DNA of 64,000 nt from Methylophaga sp. (GTDB taxonomy: Bacteria > Pseudomonadota > Gammaproteobacteria > Nitrosococcales > Methylophagaceae). The notes under the pieces are model-generated. The model searched no databases, was not told the DNA's origin, and saw only the letters and a program-made list of their open reading frames with translations. The DNA lies in contig JAFIFW010000005.1 in assembly GCA_020831825.1 (NCBI GenBank), positions 343,120 through 407,119 of the forward strand, given 5' to 3'. This document shows, one piece after another, positions 56,496 through 64,000 of the stretch (positions are counted from its first letter, which is position 1; each line of letters begins with the position of its first letter). The position numbers were made by a program, and so were the translations under genes.

Positions 56496-57185
56496 ATGTT
56501 TGAAGTGGAAAATTTGCAAGTCAGTTATGGCCAGAGTCAGGTAATTCATGACATCAGCTTCAAAGCCAATCCCAATGAAACTCTGGCGATCATGGGTCGT
56601 AACGGGATGGGGAAAACAACCTTGTTTAAATCACTGATGGGCATCCTGCCAAGCAGCGCCAGCAAGCTGGAAGTGGCCGGTGTTGATTTGCTGGGCAATG
56701 AAAGTTACCAGCGAGTCGCCAAGGGTGTTGCCTATGTGCCTCAGGGCCGAATGATCTTTCCCAACCTGACGGTGAAGGAAAACATCGAAACCGGGCTTAA
56801 AGTTGGCAAGTACAAGGAGATTCCAGACGAGATCTACTCGTTGTTTCCGGTGCTGCACGATATGCGGCATCGTAAGGGCGGTAACCTCTCGGGTGGCCAG
56901 CAACAGCAATTGGCGATTGCCCGGGCGCTGGTGACCAATCCCAAGGTGTTGTTACTGGATGAGCCCACGGAAGGTATTCAGCCTTCGATCATCAAGGATA
57001 TTGCCAAGGTGTTGAACGAAATCAGAAAAATGCGTGACATCACGATTATTGTTTCTGAGCAGGTGCTCAGTTTCACTATGGAAATTGCCGACCGCATTAT
57101 TGTGATCGAGAAAGGTAAGTTCATTCACGAGGATCTGCGTGAAGCGGTTGATGCAGACAAAATCAAGAAGTATCTGACCGTTTAG
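56496..57185 (+). CDS. Amide/urea ABC transporter ATPase (UrtE-like)
   Basis: Second ATPase, 229 residues. Walker A GRNGMGKTT, signature LSGGQQQQLAIARAL, Walker B LLLDEPTEGIQPS and the UrtE-typical YVPQGRMIFPNLTV and VSEQ switch are intact. It follows the UrtD-like gene by 20 bp, with AGGAG before the ATG, and ends the operon. Confidence 0.93.
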   Translation: MFEVENLQVSYGQSQVIHDISFKANPNETLAIMGRNGMGKTTLFKSLMGILPSSASKLEVAGVDLLGNESYQRVAKGVAYVPQGRMIFPNLTVKENIETGLKVGKYKEIPDEIYSLFPVLHDMRHRKGGNLSGGQQQQLAIARALVTNPKVLLLDEPTEGIQPSIIKDIAKVLNEIRKMRDITIIVSEQVLSFTMEIADRIIVIEKGKFIHEDLREAVDADKIKKYLTV

Positions 57186-57205
57186 GACGGGCGGTCTCTC
57201 ATAGC

Positions 57206-57238
57206 GCATCTGGCGCACTGTTATGGTGCGTCAGATGC
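57206..57238. other. Long hairpin after the fmd operon
   Basis: A 13-bp stem (GCATCTGGCGCAC with GTGCGTCAGATGC, one G-T pair) and a 7-base loop start 20 bp past the last fmd gene. There is no T-run on either strand, so it is not a standard intrinsic terminator. It could protect the 3' end of the mRNA or slow polymerase for Rho. Confidence 0.5.
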
Positions 57239-57468
57239 AAAAATAAAGCGATCTGCATTGCTTGATCATCAGACGGTCAATCGCTTGAATCAAGCCATAC
57301 TCTTGTATACAAGTGACTCTCGACCTTTGTTTAACTATCGCCTGCATACAGGCATAACTCTTGCTGCTTACATGCTGATCGATCCTTGTTGAAGCACTGC
57401 ATGGATAGCGATGATCCAGCGCAGGCAATACGTCAAATTACGTAGATAAAATTCTGCCGGTCATCATT

Positions 57469-58599
57469 ATGATGACGGATGAGCTGGCTGATAACCATCT
57501 AACCTGCCATCGATATCACCGGGAGTTCGAGTTGACAGCGAATGAGGCTTTGATTGAGCTATCCGACCAAGATGCTCCTCAGCGTATTGTAAAAATCCGT
57601 CGAGATTACAATATCTGGGTAGCCAATGAAACGCTGGAAGACTATGCCCTGCGTTTTACGCCTCATTCTTTTCGTAAATGGTCCATTTTTCGGGTGGCTA
57701 ACACCGCTCTGGGGGCTATTTCATTTCTGGTGCTGGAGGTCATCGGCGCTGCGCTGGCGGTGAATTTTGGTTTTGTTAATGCTTTTTGGGCAATTCTGAC
57801 CATCAGTCTGATTATTTTCCTGACCAGTTTGCCAATCAGTTACTACGCCGCCAAATATGGTCTGGATATGGATTTACTGACCCGTGGTGCTGGCTTTGGC
57901 TATATCGGTTCGACCATCTCTTCGTTTGTCTACGCGACTTTCACCTTTATATTGTTTGCGCTGGAAGCCGTGATCATGGCCTACGCGCTGAGCATGTACT
58001 TTGATCTGCCGTTATATGTCTGGTATCTGATTTCGGCCATCATCATTATTCCACTGGTGACGCATGGTGTGACGCTGATCAGTCGTATTCAGATGATCAC
58101 TCAGCCCGTGTGGATCTTCCTGATGGTGCTGCCCTTTGTTTTTATTTTGATGAAAGATCCAGATGCCGTGCGAGGCGTGATGCAGTTTGCCGGCGCTTCG
58201 GGGTTTGATGCGGATTTCAATATTTACATGTTCGGCATGGCCATTGCCATTGGCATGGCCTTGATACCCCAAGTCGGTGAGCAGGTAGATTTTCTGCGTT
58301 TTATGCCGGAAAAAACTGAAGAAAATCGCTTGCGCTGGCACTTGGGGGTGATACTGGCTGGACCAGGCTGGATTTTCATCGGAATGATCAAAATGTTTGC
58401 CGGTGTATTACTGGCCTATCTGGTGTTGCAGGCGGGTGAGTCAGTCCAGGATGCGGTCAATCCTACACATATGTATCACCTGGCCTTTGACTATGTGTTC
58501 AGCAATGCCGATGTGTTGCTGGCGGTGACAGTATTTTTCGTGGTGCTGTCACAAATAAAAATCAACATTACCAATGCCTATGCCGGGTCGTTGGCCTAG
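57469..58599 (+). CDS. NCS1 permease part of a broken sensor kinase (first fragment)
   Basis: N-terminal 376 residues of what should be one protein with the next frame. It matches the NCS1 family (cytosine/purine, hydantoin and related permeases): RRDYNIWVANETLEDYALRFTPHSFRKW, then repeated membrane helices. The frame stops at TAG 58597-58599 within SLA-stop-SNFFAR, in the middle of the permease, at a position where NCS1 proteins have Trp. The rest of the permease continues in the same frame with no shift. On its own this fragment lacks about two helices and the kinase. It would act as a substrate-sensing module rather than, or besides, a transporter. Confidence 0.85.
   Translation: MMTDELADNHLTCHRYHREFELTANEALIELSDQDAPQRIVKIRRDYNIWVANETLEDYALRFTPHSFRKWSIFRVANTALGAISFLVLEVIGAALAVNFGFVNAFWAILTISLIIFLTSLPISYYAAKYGLDMDLLTRGAGFGYIGSTISSFVYATFTFILFALEAVIMAYALSMYFDLPLYVWYLISAIIIIPLVTHGVTLISRIQMITQPVWIFLMVLPFVFILMKDPDAVRGVMQFAGASGFDADFNIYMFGMAIAIGMALIPQVGEQVDFLRFMPEKTEENRLRWHLGVILAGPGWIFIGMIKMFAGVLLAYLVLQAGESVQDAVNPTHMYHLAFDYVFSNADVLLAVTVFFVVLSQIKINITNAYAGSLA
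58597..58599 (+). other. In-frame TAG interrupting the permease-kinase fusion
   Basis: The codons before and after (GCC TAG TCG AAT) are in one continuous frame from 57469 to 60939. TAG for TGG (Trp) would be a single G-to-A change. No other disruption is seen in the 3.47-kb frame. Confidence 0.85.
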
Positions 58600-60939
58600 T
58601 CGAATTTTTTTGCACGTTTGACCCACAGCCATCCGGGACGTGTCGTGTGGCTGCTGTTTAATGTGATGATTGCTACCCTGCTGATGCTGCTGGATGTCTT
58701 TCAGGCTTTGGAGCAGGTACTGGGTCTGTATTCGAATATCGCCATTTCCTGGATCGCCGCGGTGGTGGCCGATTTGGTGATCAATAAACCCTTGGGACTG
58801 AGTCCCAAAGGATTAGAGTTTCGTCGCGCCTATCTGTTTGATATCAACCCGGTAGGCGTGGGATCGATGGTGATCGCATCGATAATCTCAGTGATGGCTT
58901 TTGTTGGCTTCTTCGGTCTGGAAGCACAATCATTTTCCTCGTTTATTGCCATGTTCACCGCCTTGATTTGTTCTCCCTTGATTGCCTGGTGGACTCGGGG
59001 TCGATTTTATCTGGCCAGGCAACCGTTCAAGTTTCACTCCGGCAAGAGCAAGGCAACCTGTGTGGTTTGCGAGCGACAATATGAAATTGATGACGTGGCC
59101 CATTGCCCGGCTTATCAGGGGCCAATCTGTTCGCTGTGTTGCTGTCTGGATGCCCGCTGCAATGATGCCTGTAAACCGAATGCAAAACTGAGTGATCAGT
59201 GGAAGAGGTTCATGATGGCCATGCTGCCTAGAAACTTGTGGGGCTATATTCACAGCGGGGTGGGTCACTACCTGCTGTTGATGACGCTGACGGTCATTGT
59301 GCTCAGCGCGATTTTTGGACTGATCTATCTGCACATCGAGTTGACGCTTACCGAGAACATCGCACATATCCTGCCAGAGATACAGCTCGGATTTTTGAAG
59401 GCTTATGTGGCTTTGGTACTGGTCAGTGGGGTGATTGTCTGGTGGCTGGTGCTCACCTCACAAAGTCGCCATGTGGCACAGCAGGAGTCAAACTCTCAAA
59501 CGCGTTTGTTGCAACGTGAAATTGAATTGCACAAACAAACCGATGCCGAGTTGCAGCGTGCAAGGCGGGTGGCTGAACAAGCCAATCAGGCCAAGAGTCG
59601 ATATATCACCGGGATCAGCCATGAACTTCGCACGCCATTGAACAGTATCCTTGGCTATGCCCAATTGCTCGTCAACCGTGAGGGCTTTGACCTACGCAGT
59701 AATCAGGCGATCAAAGTCATACTCCGCAGTGGTGAGCATTTACTGTCACTGATCGAAGGCACGCTGGATATTGCCCGCATTGAGAATGGCAAGCTGCAGT
59801 TTGAAACAAAGTCAATGCGTTTTCCGGAATACATCCAGCAAATTGTCAGCATGTTTGAGCTGCAGGCGATTAATAAGGGCTTGAGTTTCAAGTATCACAT
59901 CAACAATGACTTGCCGCCGGTGGTGCGGGCCGATCACAAACGGCTCAGCCAGATACTTATTAATATACTTGGCAACGCGGTTAAATATACCCGTGAAGGG
60001 GGAATTCAAGTCAGGGTGAGTTATGCCCGTGAATTTTTGTCAGTAGAGGTTGAAGATACCGGGCCGGGCATCAAGGATGAAGAGTTGCAGATGATTTTTG
60101 AGCCATTTTCAAGAGGCAGTGCCGCACAGGGTGTGGGCGGGACGGGCTTGGGCTTGACCATCAGCAAATTACTCACCGAATTGATGGGCGGCATTTTGAA
60201 CGTGCGCAGTGAAATGGGTAAGGGCACGGTGTTTTCGGTTCGTCTCTATTTACCCAGCGTGCGACAGCAGGAGGCGTTGTCGGTGGTGTCCATGCAAATT
60301 CCGGCGGGATACCTTGGGCCCAGACGCAAAATCATGGTGGTGGATAATGAGCCGGTTGATCGGGAACTGGTGAGAAATATGCTCGAACCGTTGGGCTTTG
60401 AAGTAAAAGAAGCCGCTTCGGGGGCGGAATGTTTGCAGACATATCCACATTTCAAACCGGATATTATCTTTATGGATCTGGCAATGCCGGAGATGGATGG
60501 CTGGGAAACCATCCACTTGATTCGCAATATCCATCAGTCAGATATCCCTATAGGCATTATTTCTGCGAATGCTTTTGACCGTAGCCTGGAAAACAATTCG
60601 GGTATTTCGCCACAGGACTTCATCCTTAAGCCACTGAATCTATTGGAGCTTATCAACTGGATTGGTGAATGCCTGAATCTGCAATGGATTGAAGCAGAAA
60701 AGTCGACGGCCGCTATTGCGCCGCTCAGTGATTATGTTTTGCCCGCACCGGCAACGCTGAAAAAACTGCTGGAGATGCTCGATATTGGCTATATCCAAGG
60801 GGTGCGCAGCCTGATCAACGACATCGAAGCGCAACAGCTGGCTTGTGAGCATTTTGTTGCCGAAGTTCGAGGCATGACTGACAAGTTTCAATTGGAAAGC
60901 CTCAAATTATTTTTGAATGAGAAACTGAATCATGCCTGA
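58600..60939 (+). CDS. Hybrid histidine kinase part of the NCS1-fused sensor (second fragment)
   Basis: Continuation of the preceding frame. It carries the last NCS1 helices (GRVVWLLFNVMIATLLM, VADLVINKPLGLSP), then more membrane segments. A Cys-rich stretch with nine Cys (59059-59172) follows, a coiled coil, HisKA with the phosphorylated His in GISHELRTPLN (codon at 59620), and an ATPase domain (NILGNAVKYT, EDTGPGI, GGTGLGLTIS). The C-terminal receiver has Asp at codon 60475 (FMDLAMPEMDGW). If translated separately, the only nearby start is a TTG at 58618 with no ribosome-binding site. It overlaps the LuxR regulator gene by 8 bp. The probable input is an amide, urea or nucleobase-like compound. 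Confidence 0.85.
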   Translation, partial: SNFFARLTHSHPGRVVWLLFNVMIATLLMLLDVFQALEQVLGLYSNIAISWIAAVVADLVINKPLGLSPKGLEFRRAYLFDINPVGVGSMVIASIISVMAFVGFFGLEAQSFSSFIAMFTALICSPLIAWWTRGRFYLARQPFKFHSGKSKATCVVCERQYEIDDVAHCPAYQGPICSLCCCLDARCNDACKPNAKLSDQWKRFMMAMLPRNLWGYIHSGVGHYLLLMTLTVIVLSAIFGLIYLHIELTLTENIAHILPEIQLGFLKAYVALVLVSGVIVWWLVLTSQSRHVAQQESNSQTRLLQREIELHKQTDAELQRARRVAEQANQAKSRYITGISHELRTPLNSILGYAQLLVNREGFDLRSNQAIKVILRSGEHLLSLIEGTLDIARIENGKLQFETKSMRFPEYIQQIVSMFELQAINKGLSFKYHINNDLPPVVRADHKRLSQILINILGNAVKYTREGGIQVRVSYAREFLSVEVEDTGPGIKDEELQMIFEPFSRGSAAQGVGGTGLGLTISKLLTELMGGILNVRSEMGKGTVFSVRLYLPSVRQQEALSVVSMQIPAGYLGPRRKIMVVDNEPVDRELVRNMLEPLGFEVKEAASGAECLQTYPHFKPDIIFMDLAMPEMDGWETIHLIRNIHQSDIPIGIISANAFDRSLENNSGISPQDFILKPLNLLELINWIGECLNLQWIEAEKSTAAIAPLSDYVLPAPATLKKLLEMLDIGYIQGVRSLINDIEAQQLACEHFVAEVRGMTDKFQLESLKLFLNEKLNHA

Positions 60940-61885
60940 TAAAGCAAGACAGGCAGTGGTCCTGGTGGTGGATGATACGCCTGACACATTGGCACTGTTA
61001 CACGATGCCCTTGTGGAATCGGGCTATGTTGTGCTGGTGGCCGATAATGGCAAGCAGGCGTTGAATATCAGCCGGGAAGTTCTGCCGGATATTATTCTGC
61101 TGGATGCGCTGATGCCCGAAATGGATGGTTTTGAGGTTTGTCGTCAGTTGAAGCAAGATTTGGTGACACGGCATATTCCAGTGATTTTCATGACCGGATT
61201 GACCGAGTCAGAGCATGTCGTAGCAGGTTTTTCGGCGGGAGGCATTGATTATGTCACCAAGCCGTTGAGTCCGATTGAAGTGATCGCCAGACTCAGCTCT
61301 CATCTGAAAAACGCCCGGATGATGAATCAGACACAGGGGGCGCTGGATGTCTTTGGTCAGGCGGCCATTGCGGTATTACCGGAGTCTGGAAGAATTGTCT
61401 GGCAAACGCCACTTGCCAGACAACTGATTGCTAAATACCTTAACGACCATGATGCTTCTGCTAATGGAACACCTCACAGACTACAGCAGTGGATTCAGCA
61501 ACTGGGTGCCTCGGATGAGACTTTCCGGTTACGGCCATTGATGATTCAGCATCCAACAGGAAGATTGATTTTCAACCCGGCCGATCTGCGTAGTGAAGAG
61601 CAGTGGCTGATTCTGGTCAGAGAAGAATCTGAAGTTGCCCAGATCGAAGCGCTCAAGGCGATATTTGCATTGACCAAACGAGAAGCCCAAGTACTGCATT
61701 GGGTCATTATGGGCAAAACTGATCGCAGCATCGGTGAAATCCTTGGTACCAGTCCACGTACCGTCAATAAACATATGGAACATGTTTTCTCAAAACTTGG
61801 TGTAGAGACTCGAACAGCGGCTGCTTCATTGGCGGTGAATAAGTTGCATAGCCTTTCAGGCGTTCAGCGTCCGGGAATCGAATAG
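60932..61885 (+). CDS. LuxR/NarL-type response regulator
   Basis: Regulator of 317 residues coupled to the sensor kinase. The receiver domain (1-125) has VVDDTPD and the phosphoacceptor Asp at 58 (ILLDALMPEMDG). A middle region (about 130-240) of PAS-like length follows. The C-terminal LuxR helix-turn-helix is at about 245-305 (LTKREAQVLHWVIMG, then IGEILGTSPRTVNKHMEHVFSKLGV). Position between the fmd operon and xoxF makes both possible targets. LuxR-type regulators such as MxaB control methanol dehydrogenase genes in some methylotrophs, but identity with those is not claimed. Confidence 0.9.
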   Translation: MPDKARQAVVLVVDDTPDTLALLHDALVESGYVVLVADNGKQALNISREVLPDIILLDALMPEMDGFEVCRQLKQDLVTRHIPVIFMTGLTESEHVVAGFSAGGIDYVTKPLSPIEVIARLSSHLKNARMMNQTQGALDVFGQAAIAVLPESGRIVWQTPLARQLIAKYLNDHDASANGTPHRLQQWIQQLGASDETFRLRPLMIQHPTGRLIFNPADLRSEEQWLILVREESEVAQIEALKAIFALTKREAQVLHWVIMGKTDRSIGEILGTSPRTVNKHMEHVFSKLGVETRTAAASLAVNKLHSLSGVQRPGIE

Positions 61886-62265
61886 AATCCCCCTGAATAC
61901 CGGGCGAACTGATGATGTCCATAAGTCAGTTGTTGACAGACTTAATTCCCATACAAAAACCGGGAGCGATTCAGAAAAATACTGGTAGAAAAAGGAATGA
62001 TTCCCGAAGTGATGAAGCGTCTGTGATCAGTGTATTGCTGACGAGTTAGTATTTTTAAATCAATGACATATTGAGTTTTCTCGGTGATTGTTCCCGGTGC
62101 AAGTGTGTTTTGGCTACAACATTATGAGAGTTTCTCTTACCTATAAATAAGATGAATGCATAATGACGCTCAGGAAGCTTACATCTAACCTTACACAACG
62201 CATGTAGTATTCCCGAACAGAAGACTATCGTGTGGATAAGAAACCTATTTCTAGAGGACAACTCA
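61886..62265. other. Leader and promoter region of xoxF
   Basis: 380 bp without a gene. An AGAGGA ribosome-binding site is at 62253-62258. I see no convincing -35/-10 pair; a T-rich tract lies near 62050 and a TATAAAT near 62143. Lanthanide- or methanol-responsive control elements, if any, should be here. Confidence 0.5.
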
Positions 62266-64000
62266 ATGAAGCTGAAAACTCTGTCATTAGCAATGATGTC
62301 AATGGCTGTACCAAGCATGGTCGCCGCTGACGAGTTGCGCATAATGCAACAAAACGAAAACAACTGGGTAATGCCTGCTGGCGACTATGCCAATACACGT
62401 TACAGCCGCCTCGCTCAAATCACCAAAGACAATGTTGCCGACCTGAAAATGGCCTGGACATTCTCAACAGGTGTTCTGCGTGGTCACGAAGGTAATGCGC
62501 TGATCATTGATGGCACTATGTACGTGCACACCCCGTTCCCAAACAATGTTTACGCTCTGGATCTGAACAACCAAGGCGCTATCAAGTGGACCTATGAGCC
62601 AGTCCAAAACTACGATGAAACCGTGCCAGTCATGTGCTGTGACACCGTTTACCGTGGTCTGGCTTACGGTGATGGAAAAATCTTCCTGAACCAGGCGGAT
62701 ACCACTCTGGTCGCTCTGGACATGAACACAGGACAACCTGTCTGGTCTCACAAGCGTGATGATCCAAAAGTCGGTGCAACCAGCACTGCGGCTGCTCACG
62801 TCTTTAACGATCGCATCATCGTTGGTATTTCTGGTGGTGAGTTTGGTGTTCGTGGTTATGTCATGGCGTATGACTTTGACGGCAACATTCAGTACAAAGC
62901 CTACAGCGTAGGTCCAGATGATGAGATGCTGGTTGATGGTGCTACAACCACTTCCATGCTGAAACCAATTGGCAAGGACTCTTCACTGAACTCCTGGCAA
63001 GGTGACCAATGGAAGATTGGTGGTGGTACTACATGGGGCTGGTATTCATATGACCCAGACACCAACCTGTACTACTACGGTACTGGTAACCCATCTACCT
63101 GGAACCCTGTACAACGTCCAGGCGACAACAAATGGACAATGGCCATCTTCGCGCGTGACCTGCACACCGGTATGGCGAAATGGGTTTACCAAAAAACGCC
63201 ATTTGACGAGTGGGATTACGATGGTGTGAACGAAAACATCCTGGTAGACCAGGAAGTCAATGGTCGTATGCGCAACCTGCTGGTCAACTTTGACCGTAAC
63301 GGTTTTGCCTACACCATGGATCGTGTCACTGGTGAACTGTTGGTTGCTGAACACTTCAACCCACACGTTAACTGGGCAACCAGCGTTGACCTGAAAACAG
63401 GTCTGCCAAACCGTGTACAACGTTACTCAACCGCTTTCCACGGTGAAGACGTGAACACCACTGGTATCTGTCCTGCGGCACTGGGTAACAAAGACCAACA
63501 ACCTGCTGCGTTCTCACCACGTACGGGTCTGTTCTATGTCCCAACCAACAACGTATGTATGGACTACGAGCCATTCGAAGTTGAGTACGTTGCAGGTCAA
63601 CCATACGTCGGTGCTACCCTTGCCATGTACCCACCAGAAGGTGAAACTCACCTGGGTAACTTCATTGCATGGGATGCACGTGAAGGCAAAATCGTCTGGT
63701 CTAACCCAGAGCGCTTCTCAGTCTGGTCAGGTGCTTTGGCAACTGCCTCTGACGTTGTGTTCTACGGTACCCTGGAAGGTTTCATCAAAGCAGTTGACGC
63801 TCACACAGGTCGTGAACTGTGGAGATTCAAAAACCCATCAGGCGTAATCGGTAACGTCAATACCTACAAACATGACGGTACTCAGTACATCTCCGTCCTG
63901 TCAGGTATCGGTGGTTGGGCTGGTATCGGTATGGCTATCCCAAGTCTGGAAGATGACTCTGACGGTCTGGGTGCAGTAGGTGCCTACCGTGCACTGTCTA
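62266..64000 (+). CDS. xoxF: PQQ-dependent methanol dehydrogenase, XoxF type (3' end beyond the window)
   Basis: Periplasmic quinoprotein that oxidises methanol (XoxF forms can go on to formate) and passes electrons to a cytochrome c. 578 codons are visible and the gene runs off the right edge. The signal peptide is [20 protein letters not shown]. The vicinal disulfide CC is at 124-125, the metal-ligand Glu at about 192 and the Asn at about 275. The catalytic Asp 317 is followed by Asp 319 (DEWDYDG). That second Asp is the mark of lanthanide-dependent XoxF; calcium MxaF has Ala there. Tryptophan-docking (propeller) motifs recur. Partner genes (cytochrome, XoxJ-like binder) are not in the window. 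Confidence 0.92.
   Translation, partial: MKLKTLSLAMMSMAVPSMVAADELRIMQQNENNWVMPAGDYANTRYSRLAQITKDNVADLKMAWTFSTGVLRGHEGNALIIDGTMYVHTPFPNNVYALDLNNQGAIKWTYEPVQNYDETVPVMCCDTVYRGLAYGDGKIFLNQADTTLVALDMNTGQPVWSHKRDDPKVGATSTAAAHVFNDRIIVGISGGEFGVRGYVMAYDFDGNIQYKAYSVGPDDEMLVDGATTTSMLKPIGKDSSLNSWQGDQWKIGGGTTWGWYSYDPDTNLYYYGTGNPSTWNPVQRPGDNKWTMAIFARDLHTGMAKWVYQKTPFDEWDYDGVNENILVDQEVNGRMRNLLVNFDRNGFAYTMDRVTGELLVAEHFNPHVNWATSVDLKTGLPNRVQRYSTAFHGEDVNTTGICPAALGNKDQQPAAFSPRTGLFYVPTNNVCMDYEPFEVEYVAGQPYVGATLAMYPPEGETHLGNFIAWDAREGKIVWSNPERFSVWSGALATASDVVFYGTLEGFIKAVDAHTGRELWRFKNPSGVIGNVNTYKHDGTQYISVLSGIGGWAGIGMAIPSLEDDSDGLGAVGAYRALS

Noticed and set aside
58597..58599. TAG read as pyrrolysine
   Set aside because: The position is a conserved Trp of a permease, not a methylamine methyltransferase site, and no pyl genes are in the window; a G-to-A change is simpler.
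62266..64000. Calcium methanol dehydrogenase MxaF
   Set aside because: The residue two after the catalytic Asp is Asp, not Ala, which is the XoxF pattern.
1..64000. CRISPR array, tRNA or rRNA genes
   Set aside because: No regularly spaced direct repeats and no tRNA- or rRNA-like sequence was noticed by eye; a covariance-model search was not possible.

Overview
The window looks like a chromosomal segment of a marine gammaproteobacterial methylotroph close to Methylophaga. The evidence is the gene content. There is a complete N-methylglutamate (NMG) pathway for methylamine (mgdABCD, gmaS, mgsABC), an fmd-type amide operon (porin, formamidase, zinc-ribbon protein, branched-chain-type ABC transporter), and a PQQ methanol dehydrogenase of the lanthanide-dependent XoxF type cut by the right edge. 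No rRNA, tRNA, CRISPR array, prophage or transposase gene was recognised.

Left part (1-23.4 kb). This holds housekeeping and signalling genes: a sodium/solute symporter, a DUF4168 secreted protein, an NtrB/NtrC-like sensor and sigma54 activator, an acyl-hydrolase lipoprotein, a renalase-like flavoprotein, a decayed diguanylate cyclase, and a 5-formyl-THF cyclo-ligase coupled to an NsrR-like repressor. They are followed by a PepSY gene with a QseBC/PhoPQ-like pair, an Aer-like chemoreceptor, cyclopropane fatty acid synthase, Dps, and a CpxRA pair divergent from a CpxP/Spy gene with CpxR half-sites phased on one DNA face. A roughly 268-bp inverted-repeat element sits against the cpxP/spy stop codon. 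An aldehyde dehydrogenase/acetolactate-synthase-like operon and an orphan MotB-like gene complete this part.

Middle (23.9-37.1 kb). A CHASE-PAS-PAS-GGDEF-EAL protein with a C-terminal zinc-binding CZB domain is followed by an HDOD protein, the copper ATPase CopA, and an iron-sulfur repair protein behind an FNR/DNR-type box. Two lipoproteins come next, then a predicted peptide-tagging and degradation module: Anbu (a proteasome-like subunit), a zinc metallopeptidase, an alpha-E protein and a circularly permuted ATP-grasp protein.

Right part (37.8-64 kb). This is a one-carbon/nitrogen island. An HTH-cupin regulator diverges from the NMG operon across a perfect 19-bp palindrome. The fmd operon follows. 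Next comes a sensor made of an NCS1 permease fused to a hybrid histidine kinase, whose reading frame is broken by a single in-frame TAG where Trp is expected. A LuxR-type response regulator and xoxF end the window. Together the genes would let the cell take carbon and nitrogen from methylamine, nitrogen from short amides, and carbon and energy from methanol.
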